Shown here one piece after another: positions 7,249 through 14,854 of a stretch of DNA of 21,128 nt. The notes under the pieces were generated by a model. It did no database searches and was not told where the DNA came from. It worked only from the letters and a program-made list of their open reading frames with translations. The stretch spans positions 1 to 21,128 of the forward strand of contig JAEWJS010000142.1 in NCBI GenBank assembly GCA_023386495.1, written 5' to 3'. A program made the translations under genes and the position numbers. The DNA is from Bacillota bacterium. Its GTDB lineage: Bacteria; Bacillota; Bacilli; Paenibacillales; Paenibacillaceae. The stretch's first letter is position 1. Each line of letters starts with the position of its first letter.

Positions 7249-8991
7249 CTACGCATCCCCCAGTATCATGGCATCGATAGTGTTTCCTTGCGTTACCATC
7301 GGATACACGTTCTCGCCCTTCCGGACGACGAACTCGACGACAGCCGGGCCGTCATGCTTCAGCGCCTCTTCCCATGCTTGACGCGCTTCTTCCTTGTTCG
7401 AGGCACGGAAGCCCTTCACGCCGTACGCTTCCGCCAGCTTCACGAAGTCCGGGCTGCCCGCAAGATCGATATGGCTGTAGCGGTTGTCATAGATGATCTC
7501 CTGCCACTGCCGTACCATCCCCAGCACCTGGTTGTTGATGATCGCAACCTTAACCGGAATGTTGTTGATCGAGCAGATCGCGAGCTCTTGCGCGCACATC
7601 TGCATGCCGCCGTCGCCGTTGATCGAGACGACTGTCCGGTCCGGACAGGCCATCTGTGCGCCGATCGCGGAAGGGAAGCCGAAGCCCATTGTGCCCAGAC
7701 CGCCGGAGGTAACCCATGAACGCGGCTGGTTGAAACGGTAATACTGGGCTGCCCACATCTGATGCTGCCCGACGTCCGTCGTTACGATCGCTTCGCCGTT
7801 CGTCGTCTCGTGGATCATCTCGATGACCCACTGCGGCTTCAGCTCCACGTCGGAATCCACGTAGCCGAGCGGCACATCCTTCTTCCAAGCCGCGATCTGG
7901 GCGCGCCATTCATCGGCCAGCTCCGCACGCTTGGCATCCTTGTTCACCAGCTCCAGCACCGTCTTGATGTCGCCGACGATCGGAATATCGGTCGGCACGT
8001 TCTTGCCGATCTCCGCCGGATCGATATCGATGTGCACGATCTTAGCGTGAGGCGCGAAGCCGTCCAGCTTCATCGTGACGCGGTCATCGAAGCGGGCGCC
8101 GATATTGATCAGCAGATCCGCACCTTGGATCGCCTTGTTCGCCGTGAATGTACCGTGCATGCCCGGCATGCCTACCCATAGGTCGTGTCCGCTCGGGAAG
8201 CCGCCCAATCCGAGCAGCGTCGTCGTGATCGGAATTTCGGTCTTCTGCACGAACTCATACAGCTCTTCATGCCCGCCGGAGTATACAACGCCGCCGCCTG
8301 CAAGAATGACCGGGCGCTCGGCTTCTGCGATTGCCTTGATCAACTTGTCGACCTGATGCTTGTTCGGCGTCACCGTCGGGTTATAGCCCCGAATGCTCAC
8401 GTCCGTTACCGGCTTGAACAATGCTTTGGCGGCCGACACGTCCTTCGGAATGTCGATCAGTACCGGACCCTTGCGGCCCGTGTTCGCGATATGGAACGCT
8501 TCGTGAATGATGCGCGGCAGCTCCGCGGCATCGCGTACGAGATAGCTATGTTTGGTAATCGGCATCGTGATGCCGATAATATCTGCTTCTTGGAACGCGT
8601 CCGTGCCGATTGCGCTCTGCACGACGTTGCCCGTGATGACCACAAGCGGTACCGAATCCATATAAGCTGTAGCGATGCCTGTCACCAGGTTCGTTGCCCC
8701 CGGGCCGGATGTCGCGATACAGACACCGACTTTACCGCTCGCACGCGCGTACCCGTCTGCCGCATGAATGGCGCCTTGCTCGTGCCTTGTCAGCAAATGG
8801 TTGAAATCCGAGAATCCATGCATCGCGTCATAGATATACAACACCGCGCCGCCCGGATAGCCGAACACGCATTCCGCACCCTCCAACACCAAGCTGCGGA
8901 GCAGCATTTCCGAGCCTGTAATCACCTCGGGCTGCGACAGCTTATCCATGATTTCCTGCTTTGAACGTAACGTAGCATTTTGCGCGACCAT
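7249..8991 (-). CDS. ilvB: Acetolactate synthase large (catalytic) subunit
   Basis: Thiamine-diphosphate and FAD enzyme that condenses pyruvate with pyruvate (valine and leucine route) or 2-oxobutyrate (isoleucine route). 580 residues. The catalytic glutamate is Glu71 in TRHEQGAIHAADGYAR. The FAD-domain segment contains GARFDDRVTMKLDGF, near 298-312. The TPP/Mg motif is GDGG at 459-462, with N486-N487 exactly 24 residues later (GDG-X24-NN). The valine-sensitive anabolic form is indicated by the adjacent ilvN. AAAGGAGG lies 7 bases before the ATG. Transcription comes through the T-box leader upstream. Confidence 0.97.
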   Translation of the reverse strand: MVAQNATLRSKQEIMDKLSQPEVITGSEMLLRSLVLEGAECVFGYPGGAVLYIYDAMHGFSDFNHLLTRHEQGAIHAADGYARASGKVGVCIATSGPGATNLVTGIATAYMDSVPLVVITGNVVQSAIGTDAFQEADIIGITMPITKHSYLVRDAAELPRIIHEAFHIANTGRKGPVLIDIPKDVSAAKALFKPVTDVSIRGYNPTVTPNKHQVDKLIKAIAEAERPVILAGGGVVYSGGHEELYEFVQKTEIPITTTLLGLGGFPSGHDLWVGMPGMHGTFTANKAIQGADLLINIGARFDDRVTMKLDGFAPHAKIVHIDIDPAEIGKNVPTDIPIVGDIKTVLELVNKDAKRAELADEWRAQIAAWKKDVPLGYVDSDVELKPQWVIEMIHETTNGEAIVTTDVGQHQMWAAQYYRFNQPRSWVTSGGLGTMGFGFPSAIGAQMACPDRTVVSINGDGGMQMCAQELAICSINNIPVKVAIINNQVLGMVRQWQEIIYDNRYSHIDLAGSPDFVKLAEAYGVKGFRASNKEEARQAWEEALKHDGPAVVEFVVRKGENVYPMVTQGNTIDAMILGDA

Positions 8992-9017
8992 ACGTTTTCC
9001 TCCTTTCTAATTGAAAC

Positions 9018-9068
9018 AAAAAAAGCCTTCCATCCCGTACACGTATATCGTGTTCCGGGACGAAAGGC
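9018..9068 (-). terminator. T-box leader attenuator terminator
   Basis: On the minus strand GCCTTTCGTCCCG pairs with CGGGATGGAAGGC (13 positions including G-U pairs). An inner ACACG/CGTGT stem sits in the loop and seven T follow. It lies between the T-box sequence and the ilvB ribosome site. Confidence 0.93.
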
Positions 9069-9352
9069 ATCGGCTTCCGTGGTACCACCCAAATTTGTCA
9101 TGCATCTCGCAATGCATAACCTCGGCAGGTTACGAGCACTCTTGCTCCGCAAGAAGAACCCTAACCTTCGGCACTGTAACGCTTGCCCTGCGATTACCCC
9201 TACTGCGCATTCTAGCGTTTCGGGAGAACAGCTCCGAGGCGACAATCGTAGAAAAGGGATTTCGGCGACGGTCTCAGCATACTTCCGTCTGCTCTCTGAG
9301 CAAAAGAGCCCTTAACACTTTATCCTCATCATAGCTATTGGCGTATAAACTT
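9018..9352 (-). promoter_or_regulatory. T-box riboswitch leader of the ilv-leu operon, probable Val (GUC) specifier
   Basis: A transcriptional leader that lets the polymerase through when the cognate uncharged tRNA binds. On the minus strand, stem I begins with the k-turn-like GATGAGGA. It continues with CAGAGAGC (the AG-bulge motif) and a GACGG/CCGTC apical stem. The 3' side reads GATT-GTC-GCCTCG-GAGC. Aligning this with the T-box consensus (codon ending in C, six bases, then GAG) puts the specifier at GTC, 9243-9241, a valine codon. The T-box itself is GGGTGGTACCACGG (9090-9077), followed by the competing terminator. The specifier assignment rests on alignment to a remembered consensus, so AUU or a Leu codon nearby cannot be excluded. 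Confidence 0.93.
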
Positions 9353-9359
9353 AACGCTT

Positions 9360-9388
9360 ATTATAAGCTTCGCGAACCCATTCGTCAA
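9360..9388 (-). promoter_or_regulatory. Sigma-A promoter of the ilv-leu operon
   Basis: TTGACG (9388-9383) and TATAAT (9365-9360) are separated by exactly 17 bases, giving a start near 9352, just ahead of stem I of the T-box. No clear CodY box (AATTTTCNGAAAATT-like) was seen around it. Confidence 0.92.
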
Positions 9389-9492
9389 TACTATTATGTC
9401 CTGCGTCCCAAAAGTTATGTGCGGGAGCCCGCAAGCCATTCGTCCCGTCGCAGCATAGAATACAGCAGCGCGCAGAACAGGGAGGGACAACG

Positions 9493-9999
9493 ATGCCGAA
9501 CATCATGATCCGCAGCTACCGTCCAAGGTCCGACCTTCCGCAGATCGTCCGATTGATCCGCGAAGAGCTGGCTCCTCTGTCCGCTAACCCGGTGAGCAGA
9601 GACAGTCTGTCCAAGCGCCGGATCGCTGAGCGGCTGACGCGCGGCCGGGTCTACATCGCCGCTGCCGGCAAGACCGCGCCGCCGGCTGGCTTCATTCACG
9701 TCATGATCATCAAGCACATGCTGCAGATCGATATGCTTGCCGTTTCTCCGTCCAGCAGGAACCGCAGCCTTGGGGCAAGGCTGCTGACTCAAGCCGAGCA
9801 TTATGGGGCAGCCCAAGGCTGCCATGCCTCTAAGCTATATGTAGACGAAGCCAATGATCGGGCGCAGCGTTTCTACGCCCGATTCGGCTACCGCGTGACG
9901 CTGTATCTGCCCGATTTGCGCTGTTACGAGATGATGAAGCCTCTATTATTCGATTACCAGAATCCGCCGTATCCGTACGGACTGCCGTATGCGCCGTAG
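9493..9999 (+). CDS. GNAT-family N-acetyltransferase, substrate unknown
   Basis: A 168-residue cytoplasmic acetyltransferase of the GCN5-related fold. Motif A is visible as QIDMLAVSPSSRNRSLGARLL (about 78-98), where R89-N-R-S-L-G-A forms the acetyl-CoA pyrophosphate loop. Motif B follows as LYVDEANDRAQRFYARFGY (115-133), including the usual Asn and Tyr. GGGAGGGAC precedes the ATG by 5 bases. The substrate cannot be inferred. The last 15 residues (QNPPYPYGLPYAP) are antisense to the Gly/Tyr repeat end of the gene on the other strand. They may therefore be an extension past the normal GNAT end rather than conserved protein. It is divergent from the ilv operon. Confidence 0.88.
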   Translation: MPNIMIRSYRPRSDLPQIVRLIREELAPLSANPVSRDSLSKRRIAERLTRGRVYIAAAGKTAPPAGFIHVMIIKHMLQIDMLAVSPSSRNRSLGARLLTQAEHYGAAQGCHASKLYVDEANDRAQRFYARFGYRVTLYLPDLRCYEMMKPLLFDYQNPPYPYGLPYAP

Positions 10000-10265
10000 C
10001 CATAGCCATACGGATAGCCGCCGCCGTACAGACCGCCTCCATACCCATAGCCGTATGGTCCCGTTCCAATTGCCAACAGATCGAATAACACGAGCGGCAG
10101 AATCGCTTTCGTGCTGACCTTCTTCCCGCGGCCCTCAGGCTTAATGTGGAGCTTCGTGCCTTGAACGCGCACAAGCTTGCCCGTGACGACAGAACCATCC
10201 TTGCGAATCGCGTAGACATGCTTGCCCACCAGCTTGCTGGCCTCCCGCTTCGTTACGCTGCGGAT
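9954..10265 (-). CDS. Gly/Tyr-rich protein with an SH3-like N-terminal domain; unusual start
   Basis: Function unknown. The visible core is SVTKREASKLVGKHVYAIRK, then DGSVVTGKLVRVQGTKLHI, a small beta-barrel-like (SH3 or Sm-like) pattern. A hydrophobic stretch AILPLVLFDLLAIG follows, then a C-terminal tail of about 35 residues made almost only of Gly, Tyr and Pro (GPYGYGYGGGLYGGGYPYGY). The frame is open back to a TTG at 10370, and an ATG at 10349 is in frame. However, those leader residues look non-coding and lack a ribosome site. GGAGAGGGGGG lies 7 bases before an in-frame ATC at 10265, giving a 103-residue protein whose N-terminus begins at the apparent domain boundary. A GTG at 10229 is a further option. 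The coding status is fairly firm and the start is open. Confidence 0.7.
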   Translation of the reverse strand: MRSVTKREASKLVGKHVYAIRKDGSVVTGKLVRVQGTKLHIKPEGRGKKVSTKAILPLVLFDLLAIGTGPYGYGYGGGLYGGGYPYGYGYGAYGSPYGYGGFW

Positions 10266-10377
10266 GCTGTATCCCCCCTCTCCATGTCTATCACACGATA
10301 TGCGAGAGGAAGTAGATTTGTCCGTGCATGCGCCTTGTGCGTGCCGCATTTCCGCGTCCGTACAGCGCAAGACGAAC

Positions 10378-10416
10378 AGAGAGCCTGCCCCGGCAATGTT
10401 GCGGGGCAGGCTCTCT
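10378..10416 (-). terminator. Terminator after rplT
   Basis: AGAGAGCCTGCCCC (10378-10391) and its complement (10403-10416) form a perfect 14-bp stem with an 11-base loop, 15 bases past the rplT stop. The T-run after it is weak on both strands, so termination may be partial and the next minus-strand gene could receive read-through. Confidence 0.7.
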
Positions 10417-10430
10417 TATTCAAGCGCATG

Positions 10431-10793
10431 TTAGGACGCGTTGACTTTTTCTTTGGCGATGCCAGCGAGCGAGTTGAACGCGCTCGAATCGTTCACAGCC
10501 AGGTCAGCCAGCATTTTGCGGTTCACTTCGACGCCAGCCAGCTTCAGGCCGTACATGAACTTGCTGTAGGACAGGCCGTTCTGACGCGCTGCCGCGTTGA
10601 TCCGCGCAATCCACAGCTTGCGGAAGTCGCGCTTCCGTTGACGGCGGTCACGGTATGCGTAGAGCAGCGATTTCATCACTTGCTCTTTCGCGGTTTTGAA
10701 TAATCTATGTTTGGAACCGAAGTAGCCTTTCGCCAGCTTCAAAATTCTTTTACGACGACGCGTGCGGACGAAGCCGCCTTTCACTCTTGCCAT
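10431..10793 (-). CDS. rplT: 50S ribosomal protein L20
   Basis: Primary 23S rRNA-binding protein needed for early large-subunit assembly, and the autorepressor of its own operon in Firmicutes. The 120-residue length is standard. The highly basic N-terminus MARVKGGFVRTRRRKRILKL and the conserved GYFGSKHRLFKTAKEQVMKS, YAYRDRRQRKRDFRKLWI and RINAAARQNGLSYSKFM are all present. AGGAGGT precedes the ATG by 8 bases. It is third in the infC-rpmI-rplT operon. Confidence 0.98.
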   Translation of the reverse strand: MARVKGGFVRTRRRKRILKLAKGYFGSKHRLFKTAKEQVMKSLLYAYRDRRQRKRDFRKLWIARINAAARQNGLSYSKFMYGLKLAGVEVNRKMLADLAVNDSSAFNSLAGIAKEKVNAS

Positions 10794-10838
10794 TGTATTA
10801 ACCTCCTGTGGGATCTGCTAAATAATAGAGCTTGGTGA

Positions 10839-11039
10839 TTACTTGATTTGCGCGAGGCCTTGCTTCAGACGTGCTACGTCGCCTGCAGCCATAAGCGGCT
10901 GGTTCGCGAGTACGCGCTTCTGGCGTCCGGATTTGCCGGACAGCAAGTGGTTGCGGTAAGCCTTGTAACGCTTAACCTTGCCGGTGCCGGTAATTTTGAA
11001 ACGGTCTTTCAAGCTGCTGTGCGTCTTCATCTTAGGCAT
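10839..11039 (-). CDS. rpmI: 50S ribosomal protein L35
   Basis: Small basic large-subunit protein of 66 residues, the normal length. It begins MPKMKTHSSLKDRFKITGTG and contains KVKRYKAYRNHLLSGKSGRQ, both family hallmarks. GGAGG lies 9 bases before the ATG. It sits between infC and rplT in the classical order, with short spacers on both sides. Confidence 0.97.
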   Translation of the reverse strand: MPKMKTHSSLKDRFKITGTGKVKRYKAYRNHLLSGKSGRQKRVLANQPLMAAGDVARLKQGLAQIK

Positions 11040-11081
11040 GGGAATTGTCCTCCATCTTCTTATACTGATTATCTCGCTTGC

Positions 11082-11597
11082 TTAGCTGGTCGTCTTCGGC
11101 GCAAGGATCATGATCATGCTCCGGCCTTCCAGCTTCGGTTGGCGTTCGACGATGCAGATCTCTGCGACTTCCTTCTGCAGGCGGTCAAGAATGCGCTGAC
11201 CGATCGCGGCGTGCGTAATTTCACGTCCGCGGAAACGAACCGACGCCTTCACCTTATCGCCTTCGCCTAAGAACTTCACGACATTCTTGTACTTGACTTG
11301 ATAGTCGTGCTCCTCGATGTTGGCGCGGAACCACACTTCCTTCAGATCGACGATCTTCTGGTTCTTGCGTGCTTCCTTCTCTTTCTTCTGCTGCTCGTAA
11401 CGGAATTTGCCGTAATCCATGATGCGGCATACCGGCGGCTTAGCCGTTGGAGCGACGTTCACCAGATCCATATTCGCGTCGATCGCCATTTGAAGCGCTT
11501 CGCGGAATGGCTTGATGCCGATTTGTTCGCCTTCAGGACCGACCAGGCGTACCTCTCTTGCCCGGATTTCGTCATTGATTTGATGCTCTCTGCTAAT
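11082..11597 (-). CDS. infC: Translation initiation factor IF-3, AUU start codon
   Basis: Binds the 30S subunit, prevents premature 50S joining and proofreads the start codon. The full protein is about 171 residues. It starts at ATT (11597-11595), 6 bases after GGAGGTGG, and reads SREHQINDEIRAREVRLVG at its N-terminus. Beginning at the first ATG (11489) would delete the first 36 residues of the conserved N-terminal domain. Other signatures are PPVCRIMDYGKFRYEQQKKE, then GDKVKASVRFRGREITH and ILAPK at the end. The AUU start is a known IF-3 feature that lets the factor limit its own translation. It heads the infC-rpmI-rplT operon behind an attenuating leader. Confidence 0.96.
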   Translation of the reverse strand: MSREHQINDEIRAREVRLVGPEGEQIGIKPFREALQMAIDANMDLVNVAPTAKPPVCRIMDYGKFRYEQQKKEKEARKNQKIVDLKEVWFRANIEEHDYQVKYKNVVKFLGEGDKVKASVRFRGREITHAAIGQRILDRLQKEVAEICIVERQPKLEGRSMIMILAPKTTS

Positions 11598-11639
11598 AAC
11601 CTTCCACCTCCATCAAGGGTTACATCCAATAACCTGATC

Positions 11640-11806
11640 TAATTAAAAAATGCGGACCGCATAAGGGCCCGCATTCCAATACCATTGTCATCGGCGCTTC
11701 GCTGACGAAGGGCCTCCATGAAATAGTAGCGAACCAGCCGGCGGAACCGGTCAGGTGAGAAGCGGGTGCTTCTGCTTGTGCTAATGATTACCGATTGAAC
11801 AACACT
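11640..11806 (-). promoter_or_regulatory. infC leader, probable L20-binding attenuator
   Basis: About 165 bases of untranslated leader lie between the promoter and infC, ending in an intrinsic terminator before the ribosome site. In Bacillus and relatives the same position holds the L20 leader, where L20 binding favours premature termination. The GC-rich segment with CCGGTTCCGCCGGCTGG and the GCTTCGCTGACGAAGG inverted repeat (11695-11711) could form the L20 site. The call rests on position and architecture; I did not reproduce the full consensus structure. Confidence 0.7.
11645..11674 (-). terminator. Attenuator terminator in the infC leader
   Basis: On the minus strand ATGCGGGCC pairs with GGTCCGCAT (9 bp including one G-U), with a 7-base loop and six T directly after. 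It lies about 50 bases upstream of the infC start codon. Confidence 0.88.
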
Positions 11807-11811
11807 CGAGA

Positions 11812-11840
11812 AGTATAGCACGGCTCCCCGAGCAAGTCAA
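11812..11840 (-). promoter_or_regulatory. Sigma-A promoter of infC-rpmI-rplT
   Basis: TTGACT (11840-11835) and TATACT (11817-11812) are separated by 17 bases. It begins 38 bases after the stop of the upstream glycosyltransferase gene, which has no obvious terminator of its own. Confidence 0.9.
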
Positions 11841-11878
11841 CAATCGATTATCGTGCTGCATCGCAATCGCAAGCAGTC

Positions 11879-13117
11879 CTAGACTTGCTTGCTCTGTATC
11901 TCTTCTAGACGCACAACGCGCGTGTGCTTCGTATGGCTCCACTGCTTGTTGTTCTGCGTGAAGAACGCGTAGAACGTGATCGGCCACCAGGAGAGCAGGA
12001 AGAACGGCAGCGTAAGCAGATGGGCGTACATCTTCCAGTTCTTCACCTTCTCGAGCGCGAGCGCTACAGGGAACTGGATGACGGCGAAGAACATCGAGAC
12101 GCCGATGATCCATACCGGGAAGTTCTCGTAGATCGAGACGAATGCGTTATCGGCCGGTATGACATTGTCGATCCACAGCGCGACCGTCACAAGGAAGCCG
12201 ATCAGCACGTTATAGACGGTGGCCGAATATAGCGCAGCATCGAACTTGATGAAGCTGCGCTCCTTCAGGCTGAGCCATAGCAGCGGGAAGAAGTACTTGC
12301 GCGCGACGTTAAAATGTCCTTGCATCCAGCGCAGCCGCTGACGGGCAGACGCTTGGAACGTGATCGGCTTCTCGTCGTACACCTTGGCGTCGTAGTTCAA
12401 GACCGGATGGATGCCCTTCTTGATGCAGCGCATCGTAAACTCCAGGTCCTCGACCAAGCTTGTCGCGCCCCAGCCCATTTCCTTCAGCAGGCCGGCTTCG
12501 AAGCACATGCCCGTACCGCCGAGGAAGTTGGCCATGCCCAGATTCGTGCGGGATTGCTGCCATAGCCTGTTGCAGAACCAGTACGTGATGCCGTATGCGG
12601 CCGTTACCCACGAATCGTTCGGGTTCTTCGTGTCCAAGTAAGCTTGAATGACTTGGTGGCCTTCGCACAGATCGTCGTTCATCAAGCGAAGGAAGTCCGG
12701 ATTAACCAGGTTGTCGGCGTCGAACATGACGACGGCGTCATATGTCTTCGGCATGCCCCACAGCTCTTTGAGCATCCATTCGATCGCGTGCCCCTTGCCC
12801 CGCAGATGCGGGTTGCTGCGCACGGCTGCGTATACGCCATGGCTCCTGACCACTTCGGCTGTGCCGTCGGTGCAGTTGTCGCAAATGACAAAGATATCGT
12901 ACAGTTCCTGCGGATAGTCAAGACGTTTCAAATTCTCCAGCAGCGCGCCAACGACCTGTTCCTCGTTATGCGCCGCGACGAGCACCGCGAACGACTTCGA
13001 CGGCGCGTGAGATTTGCGCACCTTGCGCTTCATCACCCCGAACACCGAGATGACGAATTGATAGACGCCGATAACCGCAACAAGAATTTGTGCCGTAATC
13101 AGAATTCCATTGACCAT
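11879..13117 (-). CDS. Membrane-bound family 2 glycosyltransferase
   Basis: A processive-type GT2 enzyme of about 412 residues, predicted to use a nucleotide sugar at the inner membrane face. One membrane segment lies at about 5-28. The catalytic domain contains LVAAHNEE (47-53), the metal-binding DAD at 133-135, the ED pair at 223-224 and QRLRW at 260-264, the D,D,D,Q-x-x-R-W set of synthases such as NodC, IcaA and BcsA. Three C-terminal hydrophobic segments follow, including one near YNVLIGFLVTVALW and one near FFLLSWWPITFYAFF. The frame is open 26 codons further up, but MVNGILITAQ at 13117 is preferred because AAGGGGG lies 11 bases before it and the membrane segment starts there. The product is unknown. 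The next upstream gene on this strand is a GT4 enzyme. Confidence 0.88.
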   Translation of the reverse strand: MVNGILITAQILVAVIGVYQFVISVFGVMKRKVRKSHAPSKSFAVLVAAHNEEQVVGALLENLKRLDYPQELYDIFVICDNCTDGTAEVVRSHGVYAAVRSNPHLRGKGHAIEWMLKELWGMPKTYDAVVMFDADNLVNPDFLRLMNDDLCEGHQVIQAYLDTKNPNDSWVTAAYGITYWFCNRLWQQSRTNLGMANFLGGTGMCFEAGLLKEMGWGATSLVEDLEFTMRCIKKGIHPVLNYDAKVYDEKPITFQASARQRLRWMQGHFNVARKYFFPLLWLSLKERSFIKFDAALYSATVYNVLIGFLVTVALWIDNVIPADNAFVSIYENFPVWIIGVSMFFAVIQFPVALALEKVKNWKMYAHLLTLPFFLLSWWPITFYAFFTQNNKQWSHTKHTRVVRLEEIQSKQV

Positions 13118-13238
13118 ATTCAATTGTGCCCCCTTGAGACCCCTGTTTTTATAGTGACATTCTCTCTGTATGCGTCTTAAGACAGCAGGCGGCAAGCGTG
13201 GTTCCTCTCTCTATCGCTACCGGAATGTGACCCTTCTG

Positions 13239-13267
13239 ATTGTCTACGGATTCACCCTATTTGTCAA
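13239..13267 (-). promoter_or_regulatory. Probable sigma-A promoter of the GT2 gene
   Basis: TTGACA (13267-13262) and GACAAT (13244-13239) are separated by 17 bases, giving a leader of about 115 bases before the GT2 ATG. The rest of the 355-base spacer (13118-13472) holds only a weak CGGAAA/TTTCCG hairpin near 13330-13350, without a T-run. Confidence 0.65.
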
Positions 13268-13472
13268 AAGACGGAATTTCGCTTCTCGTCCAGCTACCTG
13301 CCGCTAATAAGAGCAGAGCTGTCATCCCATTCGGAAACTACCCGTTTTCCGAGGCATGCGGACGATTTTTGCTCTGATTTGACGATTCGCCTCCCGCCGA
13401 TGATTAAACTTCGTTAATGTAATCGCTATTCTTACCTTTTCCAATTCGTTGACGAATGAATCGCTTGGAAAG

Positions 13473-14654
13473 TTACTTGATCGTGTGCAAAAGCTGGGAA
13501 CGCGGCGATTCTGTCTGCAGACGTTCACACTTGCTGCGTAATTCGATGAAAATCGCATCCCAGGATTGGCGAATCGCGTGCGCTCTTCCCTTCGCGGCGA
13601 GCCGCTTGCGCAGCACGCCGTCCCGATACAGCGTATCAAGCGCTGCGGAGAACGCCGCCGGATCGCCCGGGGCGCAGCGCAATCCGTTCTCCATGTGCCG
13701 CACGGTATCGATCACGCCCCCTGCGTCGGCCGCAATAACCGGAGCGCCGCAGGCCATCGCCTCCAGCGCGACGTTGCCGAACGTCTCCGTCGAGGAGGGG
13801 AATAAGAAAACATCCGTAGAAGCGTACCAGCGGCGGAGCGATTCGCCGGTCGTGAAGCCGAGGAACCGTACCGGCAGCCGCTCCCGCTCGCATCGCTCGC
13901 GAAGCTGGCCGAAGCAAGGGCCGTCGCCGGCAAGCACGAGCTGGGCATCCGGACAAGTCCTGCCCCGGAAGGCCGCGAAAGCATCGATCGCGATATCGAC
14001 ATGCTTCTCGGGGGCTAACCGGCCCGCATAGAAGACGGTGAATCGCCGGGGATCCATGCCGTTCTCGGCGAGCCAGTCATCGCGGTCTCCTCCGGGATGA
14101 AACGCTCTTCCGTCAATGCCTCTCGACCAGACGTCCAGCTTATCCCGCGCCCAGCCCTTCCGGATCAAGTCCTCGCGCGTTGCCCGCGAAGGGACGAAGA
14201 TGCGAGCGCAATCCTGGTGGAACCACGCCATGTATCTCTCTAACATCTTAACCATCCATTGCAAATTGTAAAACGGCAAGTACCTGTCGAAGTGAGTGTG
14301 GTATGATGCTATAAGCGGTACATTGTATTTCCTCGCGTAATGAATGCCGCATAAGCCAAGATTAAACGGTGTGGCAACATGGACAAGCGTCGGGCGAAAC
14401 GTCTCCAACGCGCGGCGGATCGAGCGCGTATTCGGGACGGCAAGCCGGCATTCGGGATAGAGGAAGAAGGGCAAGCTGGCGAAGCGTTCGACGTGATGGA
14501 ATTGCGCGTACGAGGCCGTTCCCCCAGCCGGGTCAGGCGCGAACACCTTGACGGCTGCGCCTTGGCGGCGCAAGTAATCCGCCCAATGGCCAAGCGCCCT
14601 CGCGACGCCGTTGACATCCGGTTCGTACGTGTCCGTGAACAATGCGAGTCGCAT
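13473..14654 (-). CDS. Family 4 glycosyltransferase
   Basis: A retaining GT-B glycosyltransferase of 393 residues with the standard two-domain layout. The N-terminal acceptor domain begins MRLALFTDTYEPDVNGVARA, the pattern shared by GT4 mannosyl- and diacylglycerol-glycosyltransferases such as MgtA and SqdX. The donor domain shows GRLAPEKHVDIAIDAF (211-226), with the phosphate-binding Arg212 and Lys217. The E-x7-E motif is at Glu290 and Glu298 (STETFGNVALEAMACG). No membrane segment is seen, so it probably acts at the cytoplasmic face of the membrane. GGGGGGATC lies 7 bases before the ATG. The donor and acceptor cannot be assigned. The divergent PAP2 gene makes a lipid-linked role plausible but unproven. 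Confidence 0.88.
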   Translation of the reverse strand: MRLALFTDTYEPDVNGVARALGHWADYLRRQGAAVKVFAPDPAGGTASYAQFHHVERFASLPFFLYPECRLAVPNTRSIRRALETFRPTLVHVATPFNLGLCGIHYARKYNVPLIASYHTHFDRYLPFYNLQWMVKMLERYMAWFHQDCARIFVPSRATREDLIRKGWARDKLDVWSRGIDGRAFHPGGDRDDWLAENGMDPRRFTVFYAGRLAPEKHVDIAIDAFAAFRGRTCPDAQLVLAGDGPCFGQLRERCERERLPVRFLGFTTGESLRRWYASTDVFLFPSSTETFGNVALEAMACGAPVIAADAGGVIDTVRHMENGLRCAPGDPAAFSAALDTLYRDGVLRKRLAAKGRAHAIRQSWDAIFIELRSKCERLQTESPRSQLLHTIK

Positions 14655-14854
14655 GCGATACGATCCCCCCGTGTCCGGCCGGCGGCAGCAGGTCGGTCAA
14701 GCGATCCGCCGGCGGTAATGAACGGAGTATAGCGCCGTTCTGTCAGCATCGCGTTATGGCAATCTTAATTTCACGTGAATTCCTCAGCCTAACGGCTTCT
14801 TATCCTGCCGTTAACACGGCGAGAACATAAGGTCACTATGATCGGGAGGTGTGT

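Noticed and set aside
6727..7719. 330-codon plus-strand frame opposite ilvN and ilvB
   Set aside because: It crosses two real genes on the other strand, with a His/Arg/Asp-rich composition and no family match.
9415..9492. Promoter for the GNAT gene (TAGAAT box)
   Set aside because: No credible -35 box lies 16-18 bases upstream; a GCGGG/CCCGC hairpin near 9421-9432 has no evident role.
14700..14850. Promoters for the GT4 gene and the PAP2 gene
   Set aside because: TATACT and TATGAT boxes occur, but neither has a -35 element at acceptable spacing, and the TATGAT abuts the ribosome site.
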